Shown: positions 1 through 6,007 of the stretch, piece after piece
How the letters are laid out: each line of letters begins with the position of its first letter
How positions within the stretch are numbered: position 1 is the first letter of the stretch
Origin: Sphingomicrobium sp.
Lineage (GTDB): Bacteria; Pseudomonadota; Alphaproteobacteria; Sphingomonadales; Sphingomonadaceae
DNA length: 6,007 nt
Reading direction: 5' to 3'
Assembly (NCBI GenBank): GCA_030146725.1
Contig: JASLBJ010000193.1
Coordinates: forward strand, 1 to 6,007
Program-made: the position numbers and the translations under genes
The notes under the pieces: model-generated
What the model was told of the DNA's origin: nothing
Database searches by the model: none
The model's input: the letters and a program-made list of their open reading frames with translations, nothing else

Positions 1-71
1 GCGCGCCGAACGGCACGCTGGGTCAAGTTTAGCGGTTCAAGCGACGTGCCGAAGCATGCCTCCCGCGGCAG

Positions 72-102
72 TGTTTTTCCGACGATTGTCGTTGGAAGGA
101 CG
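72..102 (+). other. Long imperfect hairpin in the leader
   Basis: Bases 72-85 can pair with 89-102 around a TTG loop, giving 14 consecutive pairs. Four of these are G-U wobbles (81/93, 76/98, 75/99, 72/102). The wobbles make it stable as + strand RNA but leave A-C mismatches on the other strand, so if it is real it acts in a rightward transcript. No T-tract follows, so it is not a classical intrinsic terminator. It could be the folded 3' end of an upstream transcript, a 5' leader element of the secretion operon, or chance. Confidence 0.3.
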
Positions 103-109
103 GGCCCAT

Positions 110-144
110 AGCGGAGTGGGCGGCTGAGGGAAAGAGCGGAGTGG
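110..144. repeat. 10-bp direct repeat, 25-bp period
   Basis: The exact decamer AGCGGAGTGG occurs at 110-119 and again at 135-144, so the copies start 25 bp apart. Paired direct repeats upstream of an operon are sometimes regulator-binding sites. I recognise no specific regulator and the role is a guess. Confidence 0.3.
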
Positions 145-229
145 ATGCGATCAAGGTCACTAGGCCTCCAATAAGCTGGCCAGTCGGCTGCCATTTTTGT
201 CTCTAGCTGCGGATAAAGGCGCCAGGCCG

Positions 230-247
230 CTGTCAAATGGTTGACAG
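230..247. promoter_or_regulatory. Perfect palindrome next to the ATPase start; candidate operator or RBS hairpin
   Basis: CTGTCAA (230-236) and TTGACAG (241-247) are exact reverse complements separated by ATGG. The palindrome ends seven bases before the GTG at 254. It overlaps the first bases of the only purine-rich, Shine-Dalgarno-like run, AGGGA at 246-250. As DNA it has the symmetry of a dimeric repressor site. As RNA it would form a 7-bp stem that ties up the edge of the ribosome-binding site. TTGACA at 241-246 also matches a -35 consensus, but no -10 box lies at the right distance. Which role applies, if any, cannot be told from the sequence. Confidence 0.4.
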
Positions 248-253
248 GGACGT

Positions 254-267
254 GTGCCGACAGGCAC
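254..267 (+). promoter_or_regulatory. Small perfect stem-loop containing the GTG start codon
   Basis: GTGCC (254-258) pairs exactly with GGCAC (263-267) around a GACA tetraloop, so the proposed start codon is the first triplet of the stem. Together with the palindrome at 230-247 it places the weak AGGGA motif between two hairpins. Either initiation at this GTG is held back by structure, or the real start is downstream at GTG 278 or ATG 311. Confidence 0.35.
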
Positions 268-1993
268 CCCCTGCGCCGTGAAAGTCCTTGGTACCGAACT
301 GCCCCCGGCGATGGCCGAGGCGATGCGCGCGTGCCGGCCGCACTTTGCCGCGGCCCTCGCGTTCAGCTTCTTCATCAACCTGCTGTTCCTCGCGCCGGCG
401 ATCTACATGCTGCAGATCTACGACCGGGTGGTCGCGACCGGCGGCAAGACGACCCTGCTGTTCGTCACGCTTGCGCTGGCGATCGCATTGCTCTCGCTCA
501 GTGCGCTCGACGCGGTTCGCAGCCGGCTGCTGGTGCGCGCGAGCCTGCGGCTTGATGCGCTGCTTGCGCCGCGCATCCTGAAGCGGATGATGGCTGCCAA
601 CGCGAGCGGCGCGAGCCAGGCGATGCGGGACTTCGACACGGTTCGCCAGACGGTCGCGAGCCCGGTCGCCGCAGCCTTGTTCGATGCGCCGTTCGCGCCG
701 TTGTTCCTGGTCGTCGCCTTCCTGCTGCATTTCTGGATCGGGATGCTGGCGCTGCTTGCGATCCTGCTGCTGATGGTGGTCGCATGGCGCAACCAGCGGG
801 CGAGCGCCGAGGCGACCCAGGTCGGCAGCCAGGCGATGGCCTCGAGCCATGCGGCGGCGCAGGCGGTCGCGATGAACAGCAATACGGTGCGCGCGCTGGG
901 CATGACTTCAAGCATGGTCGAACGGCAGATCGGCCAGCGCTCGACCGGCCTTGGGCAGCTTGCCGACGCGCAGTTCACGGGGTCACGCTATTCGGCGATG
1001 AGCCGCTTCCTGCGATTGTTCGTGCAGTCGGCGGCGCTTGGCGTCGGAGCGTTGCTGGCGATCGCCGGCGAGATTTCGGCTGGTGCGATCATCGCCGCGT
1101 CGATCCTGCTCAGCCGCGCGCTGCAGCCGGTCGAAGCGCTAATCGGCGGCTGGACCAGCATCGGGTCGGCCAAGGCCGCGCTGCAACGGCTCGCGCTGGC
1201 GTTCCAGGGGGCCGAGGCCGACCGAATCCACACCCGCCTGCCGCGGCCGAAGGGGCATCTGCAGGTCGACCAGGTCGGCGTTCGCGGCACGGACGGCCGG
1301 CCGCTGCTGTTCGGCGTGTCGCTGGAAGTGAAGCCGGGCGAGATGCTTGGCGTGATCGGCCCGAGCGGGTCGGGCAAGACGACGCTTGCGCGGGTGCTGG
1401 CCGGTGCGATCGTTCCCGATCTCGGGACGGTCCGGGTCGACGGCGCGCAGCTGTCCGACTGGGAGTCCGACGCGATCGCCGCCCATATCGGCTTCCTCCC
1501 GCAGGAGCCGAGCCTGTTTGAAGGCACGATCAAGGACAATATCTCGCGCTTTGCGGAATGGAGCGGGGACAATGCCAACATCGACGCCGAAGCGGTTGCC
1601 GCTGCCCAGCGCGCGGGCGTCCACGACCTGATCCTCAAGCTGCCCCAGGGTTATGACACCAGGCTTGGGCCGATGGGCACCGGGCTGTCGGCGGGGCAGG
1701 CGCAGCGCGTTGCGCTGGCGCGCTCGCTTTACCGCGATCCGGTGCTGCTGATTCTCGACGAACCCAATGCATTCCTCGATGCCGAAGGAGAGGAAACCTT
1801 GCTCAAGGCCATTGCCGGAGCGCTCGCCCGCAAATGCGCGGTCGTGCTGGTCGCACATCGCCGCTCGGTGCTCCAGGGCGCGCACCGCCTGCTGGTGCTC
1901 GAGGCCGGGCGGACTCGGATGCTCGGGCCGGCGGCCGAGGTCGCCGGGCGGCTTGCAGCCCCGGCTGCGCCGGCTCAGGCGGCGGCGCAATGA
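254..1993 (+). CDS. Type I secretion system permease/ATPase (PrtD/RsaD family)
   Basis: This is the inner-membrane ABC exporter of a type I secretion system. It binds the substrate's C-terminal signal and uses ATP to drive one-step export through the adaptor and an outer-membrane channel. The 579 residues match the usual length of the PrtD family. There is no N-terminal peptidase or peptidase-like domain, so HlyB-type exporters are excluded. Membrane segments lie near residues 31-54, 66-86, 147-178 (two) and 254-290 (two), with the family-typical YMLQIYDRVV after the first. The ATPase domain has Walker A GPSGSGKTT (369-377), Q-loop Q417, signature LSAGQ (478-482), Walker B LLILDEPN (498-505) with E503, and H-loop H535. 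LSAGQ replaces the canonical LSGGQ, a mild variant that keeps the key Ser, Gly and Gln. An in-frame stop at 242-244 limits the start. GTG 254 is the longest choice, but ATG 311 (Met20) also gives a family-like N-terminus. The 3' end overlaps the adaptor gene by four bases. The substrate is unknown. Confidence 0.95.
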   Translation: MPTGTPCAVKVLGTELPPAMAEAMRACRPHFAAALAFSFFINLLFLAPAIYMLQIYDRVVATGGKTTLLFVTLALAIALLSLSALDAVRSRLLVRASLRLDALLAPRILKRMMAANASGASQAMRDFDTVRQTVASPVAAALFDAPFAPLFLVVAFLLHFWIGMLALLAILLLMVVAWRNQRASAEATQVGSQAMASSHAAAQAVAMNSNTVRALGMTSSMVERQIGQRSTGLGQLADAQFTGSRYSAMSRFLRLFVQSAALGVGALLAIAGEISAGAIIAASILLSRALQPVEALIGGWTSIGSAKAALQRLALAFQGAEADRIHTRLPRPKGHLQVDQVGVRGTDGRPLLFGVSLEVKPGEMLGVIGPSGSGKTTLARVLAGAIVPDLGTVRVDGAQLSDWESDAIAAHIGFLPQEPSLFEGTIKDNISRFAEWSGDNANIDAEAVAAAQRAGVHDLILKLPQGYDTRLGPMGTGLSAGQAQRVALARSLYRDPVLLILDEPNAFLDAEGEETLLKAIAGALARKCAVVLVAHRRSVLQGAHRLLVLEAGRTRMLGPAAEVAGRLAAPAAPAQAAAQ

Positions 1994-3339
1994 ACGCGCC
2001 CATGGTCCTTCCGGGGACCGCCGCGCCCGATCCCTATGCCGACGATCCGCGGTTCGATATCCGCATCGGCGTCGCGGTCGTATTGTTCTTTTTCGTCGGC
2101 CTGCTGGGGTGGGCGGCCTTTGCTCCGCTCGATGCCGGAGTCCACGGGCAGGGCGTGATCGCGGTCGCCGGCAACCGCCAGTCGGTCCAGCACCGCGAGG
2201 GCGGCGTAGTGACCGCGATCAATGTGCGCGAGGGCCAGAAGGTCAATGCCGGCGACGTGCTGATCGAGATGGCCGCGCCCGACCTGCGTGCGACCGAGCG
2301 GGCGCTGACCGGCGACTATCTGATGCTGCTTGCGCAACGCGCGCGGCTGTTGGCCGAGCGTGCGGGGCAGCCGCGCTTCGCGGCCCCGGTCGAGTTCCGC
2401 TCGCTCACCGGCGAGGACCGCGAGCTTGCCGACCAGGCGATGCGACTGCAGCAGGCGCAGCTGTCGGCCCGGCAGACGGCATTGTCGGCGCAGGATTCGG
2501 TGCTCGGGCAGCGGTCGCGCCAGCTGGGCGAGCAGCAGACCGGCTATTCCGACCAGCGCAACAGCTTCCGCGAGCAGCACCGGATCCTCGAGGACGAGAT
2601 CGTCGGATTGCGGGAGATCGAGAAGAAGGGCTTTGCCTCGACCAACCGGCTGCGCGCGCTCGAGCGGGCGCAGGCCGAGCTGCGTGGGCGCGAGGCGGCG
2701 ATGCAGGCGGAGATGGCGCGCGCGGCCGAGGGTATGGGCGAGACCCGGATGCAGTCGATCTCGATCCGCAGCACCGCGCTCGACGCGCTTGCGACCGAGC
2801 TCCGCGATACGACGACGCGGATTTCCGAAGTGCTTCCCAACCTCCTGTCGTCGCGCGAGCAGTTGCGGCGGGCACGAGTTCGCGCGACGGCATCCGGGCA
2901 GGTAGTGGGGTTGAGCGTGTTTACGGTCGGCGGTGTGGTCGCGCCGGGTCAGTTGCTGCTCGAGATCGTGCCTGACAATCGCAAGCTGGTGATCCAGGTG
3001 CAGGTCAAGCCGAGCGACGCCGACGACGTGTTCCAGGGCCAGAAGGCGCAGGTCCGCTTCCTCAGTGTCAACGACAAGACTCTGCCGCTGCTGACCGGGA
3101 CGGTGCGGACGATCTCCGCCGACAGCTTTACCGACGAGGCGAGCGGCGTGTCCTACTTCCGCTCCGAGGTCGAGGTCGAGCCGAAGGAGCTGAACAAGGT
3201 TCGCAACGTGCTCGGCAGCGGCCAGCTTCGGCCCGGGCTTCCGGTCGAAGTGGTGATGGCGGTGCGCAAGCGGACCGCGCTGGAGTATCTGCTCGAGCCG
3301 CTGACCGGCAATTTCTGGCGGGCTATGCGCGAGCAATAG
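1990..3339 (+). CDS. HlyD-family type I secretion periplasmic adaptor (membrane fusion protein)
   Basis: This protein bridges the inner-membrane ATPase and an outer-membrane TolC-like channel during type I secretion. Its 449 residues follow the family plan. There is a short cytosolic N-terminus (about 1-26), one membrane helix (about 27-44) and a first lipoyl half (about 51-95, with HREGGVV at 68-74). A long, charged helical hairpin follows (about 97-293). The second lipoyl half is at about 296-325 (ATASGQVVGL at 299-308). A beta-barrel (about 330-425) leads to the characteristic tail LLEPLTGNFWRAMREQ. The start is ATG 1990, which shares ATGA with the ATPase stop. A weak Shine-Dalgarno-like AGGCGG lies at 1977-1982. 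The overlap implies translational coupling and roughly matched production of the two proteins. A longer in-frame reading back to 1834 lies inside the ATPase gene and lacks family sequence. The last codons belong to the first unit of a downstream tandem repeat. The family assignment is secure; the exported substrate is not known. Confidence 0.95.
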   Translation: MNAPMVLPGTAAPDPYADDPRFDIRIGVAVVLFFFVGLLGWAAFAPLDAGVHGQGVIAVAGNRQSVQHREGGVVTAINVREGQKVNAGDVLIEMAAPDLRATERALTGDYLMLLAQRARLLAERAGQPRFAAPVEFRSLTGEDRELADQAMRLQQAQLSARQTALSAQDSVLGQRSRQLGEQQTGYSDQRNSFREQHRILEDEIVGLREIEKKGFASTNRLRALERAQAELRGREAAMQAEMARAAEGMGETRMQSISIRSTALDALATELRDTTTRISEVLPNLLSSREQLRRARVRATASGQVVGLSVFTVGGVVAPGQLLLEIVPDNRKLVIQVQVKPSDADDVFQGQKAQVRFLSVNDKTLPLLTGTVRTISADSFTDEASGVSYFRSEVEVEPKELNKVRNVLGSGQLRPGLPVEVVMAVRKRTALEYLLEPLTGNFWRAMREQ

Positions 3340-3429
3340 GCGGGCGCGAGCAACAGGCGGGCGCGAGCAGTAAGGCGGGCGCGAGCAGTAGGGCGCGAGC
3401 GAGCAGCAGAGCGACGCGAGCAGTCAGGC
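3327..3429. repeat. Degenerate ~17-bp tandem repeat starting inside the adaptor stop region
   Basis: Units open with GCGCGAGCA. The first, GCGCGAGCAATAGGCGG (3327-3343), contains the adaptor's final Arg-Glu-Gln codons and TAG stop. The second (3344-3360) differs from it at one base. The third (3361-3378) is 18 bp. The fourth (3379-3392) is shortened to 14 bp. A decayed fifth (3393-3400) and a last variant at 3413-3429 follow, separated by a GAGCAGCAGAGC stretch. The array fills nearly the whole gap between the convergent genes. It probably arose by slippage or unequal duplication of the gene's 3' end. Read on the minus strand it is C-rich, with CTGCTCGC recurring about every unit. Confidence 0.85.
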
Positions 3430-3435
3430 GCGCCG

Positions 3436-3458
3436 TGGCCAGCGCTTCGTGCTAGCCA
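3436..3458. terminator. Hairpin between convergent genes, possible bidirectional terminator
   Basis: TGGC (3436-3439) pairs with GCCA (3455-3458). After one C/A mismatch, AGCGC (3441-3445) pairs with GTGCT (3449-3453), including one G-U wobble, around a TTC loop. The stem contains the kinase's TAG stop (3452-3454 on the minus strand) and lies about 97 bases beyond the adaptor stop. A hairpin between convergent genes is where a shared terminator would be expected. Neither side has a T-tract, so it is not a standard intrinsic terminator. It may instead protect 3' ends or work together with Rho. Confidence 0.35.
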
Positions 3459-6007
3459 AGCTCCTTGAGGGCGGCGGCGAGTTCGGCCTGGCGGAAGGGC
3501 TTGGTCAGGCGGGGCAGGTCGGCGGCGATGCCGTCGGCCTCTGCGAACCCCGAGATCAGCAGCACCGGGCAGTTGGGCCAGCGCTCGCGGGCATGGCGGG
3601 CGAGGTCGGTCCCGGTCATTCCAGGCATTAGATGGTCGGTTAGCAAAAGGTCGACCTGGAGGCCTTCGTCGAGCAGCTTGAGCGCCTCGCCGGCGGTGGC
3701 CGCTTCGAACACCCGGTAGCCGAGGTCGGCGAGCATGTCGGCGGTGCTGGTGCGAACCGTCGCCTCGTCGTCGACGAGGAGGACCGTTCCGGCGCCGGTT
3801 GGTGCCGGGCCGTCGGGCTGGGCGGCGGCGGCGGGGCCGGCGGGCACGGAACTCGCGGGAAGCCACAGCTCGATCTTGGTGCCGAGCCCGGGATCGCTGG
3901 CGATGTGCATCGCGCCGCCAAGCTGCGAAGCGAGGCCGTGGACCATCGACAGGCCGAGGCCGGTGCCCTTGCCGATGCCCTTGGTCGAGAAGAACGGCTC
4001 GATCGCGCGCTTGAGGGTCGCGGGCTCCATCCCCGAGCCGGTGTCGGCGACGCTGAGCAGGACATAGTCGCCGTGGGCAAGCCCGGAGCGGTGCCCGGAC
4101 CCGACCTGCTCGGGCTCGGCCGACAGCGTTAGCGTGCCGCCGTCGTGCATCGCGTCGCGCGCGTTGACCGCCAGATTGAGGATCGCCATTTCGAGCTGGT
4201 TGGGATCGGCGACCGCCGGGATCAGGTCGTCGGGGACGTTGATGGCAATGCGGATCTGCGGGCCGGTGGTGCTTGCGACCAGCTCGCCCATGCCCTTGAG
4301 CAGCGCCGCGACGTCGATCGCGGTCGGCTTGAGCGGCTGGCGGCGGGCGAAGGCGAGCAGCCGCTGGACCAGGGTCTTGGCGCGGTCGGCCGATTCGAGC
4401 GCGCCGCGGATCAGCCGCTGCTCGCGCTCGCCGCCGACTTCGCGCCGCTGGAGCATGTCGAGCGAGCCGATGATCGGGGTCAGCAGATTGTTGAAGTCGT
4501 GCGCGACTCCGCCGGTCAGCTGGCCCATCGCCTCCATCTTCTGCGACTGGCGCAGCGCTTCCTGGGCCTGGAGCAGCTCGGCCTCGCGCTGCTTGGCGGC
4601 GGTGAGGTCGCGGCCGACGGCGATAAAGTTCCTGCCGTTGCGCTCGGGCGAGACCGTCCACCCAACGGGCTTCCACTCGCCAGCCGCGGTGCGGATGCGG
4701 TTTTCGTAGCGGGTCGGACTGCCGGTCTCGCGCATCGTCCCGAGTGCGGCGAGACTGGCGTCGAGATCGGCGGGATGGATGATGCCGGCATAAGGCTCGG
4801 TCAGCAGCTTGCGCTCGGTCCAGCCGAGGACCCGCGTCCAAGCGGGATTCACCGCCAGCAGATTGCCGTCATAGTCGGCGCGCGCGAGCAGGTCTTCCGA
4901 CAGGCTCCACAGCCGGTCGCGTTCCTTGGTGCGGTCGGCCACCTGGCGCGCGAGCTCCTCGCTGGTTCGCGCAAGCACCTGGCGTGCGCGGACGATGTCG
5001 TCGATGTCGGTGCAGGTGCCGAACCAGCGGGTGATCGCGCCGCTGTCGTCGCGCACCGGCTGCGCCCGGCCAAGCACGTAGCGATATTCGCCCGAATGGT
5101 GGCGGAGCCGATATTCGATGCGATAGGGCTCTCCGGTCTCCAGGCTGTCGCGCCACACCGCCCAGGCGTGTTCCTGGTCGTCCGGGTGGAACACGCCGCT
5201 CCAGCCCGCGCCGTCGGTCGAGTCCGGCGGAACGCCGGTGTAGTCGTACCAGCGCTGATTGAAGAAATCATGGAAGCCGTCGGGCCGTGTCGACCAGACC
5301 ATCTGGTCGATCGAATTGGCCATCGCCTGGAAGCGCGCCTCACTCTCACGCAGCGCGCGCTCCGAACGCTTCTGCCCGGTGACGTCGATCTGGATCCCGT
5401 CCCAGATCAGCGATCCGTCGGGCTGCTCGCGCGGGGCCGAGATGATCCGGCACCAGCGCGCCTCGCCGTCCGTGCGGCGGAACTGGACTTCGACGTCGAA
5501 CGGCACGCGGTCGCGGATCGATTGTCGCTCGGCGGCGACCATCTGCTCGCGATATTCCGGCAGAATCAGATTGTACGGGATCGACGCGTCGGCAAGCACC
5601 GCCTCGGCGCTGATCCCGGTCAGCCGCTCGTGGCTTCGCGACACGAACAGGAAGCGCCGGTCCTCGCCCTCGCGCGCGGTCGCGATCTGGTAGACCATGC
5701 CCGAGGGAAGATTGTCGGTCAGCGCGCGCAGCCGCGCCTCGCTCTCCTTGAGCGCCAGCTCGGCGAGGCGGCGTTCGGTGATATCGTTGAACAGGACCGC
5801 AACGCGGTTGAGTTCGGGCTCGCCGATCGGAAACGCGTGCAGGTCGAACCAGCGGCGCAGCGGGATCGAGCCGTTCTCGAAGCGGATCGGCTCGCGCGTT
5901 TGCGCAACCTTGCCGTAGATCTCGAACCAGTTCTGTTCATGGTCGGGAACGAGATCGCGCATCCAGCGCCCTTCGACGTCGACCATGCCGCTCTGCTGCT
6001 CGAACGC
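3452..6007 (-). CDS. Hybrid sensor histidine kinase with at least four PAS domains and a C-terminal receiver (5' partial)
   Basis: This is a signalling kinase that senses through PAS domains, autophosphorylates on histidine and passes the phosphate to its own receiver. The frame stays open to the window edge and the first visible residues fall in mid-PAS, so ATG 5986 is not the likely start; 851 residues are visible. Numbered from the edge, PAS regions lie at about 1-77 (truncated), 93-212, 222-337 and 366-470, joined by helical linkers such as ESEARLRAL. The dimerisation domain (about 488-553) carries His503 in AHDFNN. The ATP-binding domain has an N-box with N615, G1 DTGSGM (655-660), EPFFSTK (670-676) and G2 GKGTGLGLS (679-687). 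An Ala/Pro-rich linker (about 718-740) leads to the receiver, which has acidic residues D746/D747, phospho-acceptor D791, S819 and K836. All catalytic residues are present, so it should be active. No membrane helix and no LOV-type NCRFLQ motif are visible, which suggests a cytosolic sensor of unknown ligand. It converges on the secretion operon; no link to secretion is visible. Confidence 0.95.
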   Translation of the reverse strand, partial: AFEQQSGMVDVEGRWMRDLVPDHEQNWFEIYGKVAQTREPIRFENGSIPLRRWFDLHAFPIGEPELNRVAVLFNDITERRLAELALKESEARLRALTDNLPSGMVYQIATAREGEDRRFLFVSRSHERLTGISAEAVLADASIPYNLILPEYREQMVAAERQSIRDRVPFDVEVQFRRTDGEARWCRIISAPREQPDGSLIWDGIQIDVTGQKRSERALRESEARFQAMANSIDQMVWSTRPDGFHDFFNQRWYDYTGVPPDSTDGAGWSGVFHPDDQEHAWAVWRDSLETGEPYRIEYRLRHHSGEYRYVLGRAQPVRDDSGAITRWFGTCTDIDDIVRARQVLARTSEELARQVADRTKERDRLWSLSEDLLARADYDGNLLAVNPAWTRVLGWTERKLLTEPYAGIIHPADLDASLAALGTMRETGSPTRYENRIRTAAGEWKPVGWTVSPERNGRNFIAVGRDLTAAKQREAELLQAQEALRQSQKMEAMGQLTGGVAHDFNNLLTPIIGSLDMLQRREVGGEREQRLIRGALESADRAKTLVQRLLAFARRQPLKPTAIDVAALLKGMGELVASTTGPQIRIAINVPDDLIPAVADPNQLEMAILNLAVNARDAMHDGGTLTLSAEPEQVGSGHRSGLAHGDYVLLSVADTGSGMEPATLKRAIEPFFSTKGIGKGTGLGLSMVHGLASQLGGAMHIASDPGLGTKIELWLPASSVPAGPAAAAQPDGPAPTGAGTVLLVDDEATVRTSTADMLADLGYRVFEAATAGEALKLLDEGLQVDLLLTDHLMPGMTGTDLARHARERWPNCPVLLISGFAEADGIAADLPRLTKPFRQAELAAALKELG

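Larger units (their letters stand above)
1..253. other. Non-coding leader upstream of the secretion operon
   Basis: I see no supportable gene here. On the + strand all three frames close early, at stops 30-32, 106-108 and 124-126. One of these could be the tail of a gene lying to the left, but each visible tail is too short to identify. A short minus-strand frame (160-378) starts inside the ATPase gene and looks like its shadow. The stretch holds a 7-bp inverted repeat (11-17 with 45-51), a long wobble-containing hairpin (72-102), a 10-bp direct repeat (110-119 and 135-144) and a perfect 18-bp palindrome (230-247). I could not find a convincing -35/-10 pair. The operon promoter probably lies here, since the operon's first gene follows directly. 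Confidence 0.6.

Noticed and set aside
174..198. A weak stem followed by TTTTT as an intrinsic terminator for a gene to the left
   Set aside because: Only short alternative stems form (174-179 with 184-189, or 177-180 with 190-193). In the longer one the T-run begins several bases after the stem, so it does not meet the usual pattern.
241..269. TTGACA at 241-246 as a -35 promoter box
   Set aside because: No -10-like hexamer lies 15-19 bases downstream; that stretch is C-rich. The hexamer is better explained as one arm of the 18-bp palindrome.
160..378. A 72-residue minus-strand frame in the leader
   Set aside because: It starts inside the ATPase gene, has no recognisable family sequence, and its upper half is antisense to conserved coding sequence.
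1834..1989. A 52-residue upstream extension of the adaptor
   Set aside because: It lies wholly inside the ATPase coding sequence, is low-complexity Arg/Gly/Ala and does not resemble HlyD N-termini. ATG 1990 gives the family-like start.
1975..3336. A 453-residue minus-strand reading frame antisense to nearly the whole adaptor gene
   Set aside because: It mirrors a gene with clear HlyD family sequence, shows no recognisable domain and is rich in Arg, His, Gln and Leu. Long antisense frames are expected in very GC-rich DNA.
3327..3429. A CRISPR array
   Set aside because: Units are contiguous with no unique spacers, are too short and variable, and no cas gene is nearby.
3153..4841. A 562-residue minus-strand frame overlapping the kinase in another frame
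   Set aside because: It is very rich in Arg, Ala and Pro with no domain. The overlapping kinase frame has complete catalytic motifs, so this is a shadow.
3452..5986. ATG 5986 as the kinase start
   Set aside because: The frame continues open to the window edge (seven more codons) and the sequence there is the interior of a PAS domain, so the true start lies beyond the window.

Overview
The window is strongly GC-rich and its codons end mostly in G or C. The protein styles fit an alphaproteobacterium, most likely a sphingomonad or close relative. These are a PrtD/RsaD-type secretion ATPase, a HlyD adaptor rich in Ala and Arg, and a soluble multi-PAS hybrid kinase with an HDFNN H-box. The lineage is inferred from protein style and base composition only; no rRNA or marker gene is present.

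Layout. Bases 1-253 hold no gene I can support. They form a leader with several small palindromes and repeats, crowding towards the first start codon. Bases 254-1993 (+) encode a type I secretion permease/ATPase. Bases 1990-3339 (+) encode its HlyD-family membrane-fusion partner, overlapping the ATPase gene by four bases (ATGA), so the two form one translationally coupled operon. Bases 3340-3451 are a convergent intergenic gap. It is filled by a degenerate tandem repeat of about 17 bp that begins inside the last codons of the hlyD-type gene, followed by a hairpin without a U-tract. Bases 3452-6007 (-) are a large hybrid sensor histidine kinase. Its 5' end runs off the window, so its true start is not visible.

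How the genes work together. The first two genes should make the inner-membrane ATPase and the periplasmic adaptor of a type I secretion system. The third part, a TolC-like outer-membrane channel, and the exported substrate are not in the window. The kinase is transcribed towards the secretion operon and nothing visible links it to secretion. It looks like a cytosolic multi-input sensor (four PAS units) with its own receiver domain.

I see no clearly new system. The most distinctive items are the tandem repeat seeded at the hlyD stop codon and the pair of perfect palindromes framing the GTG start of the secretion ATPase.
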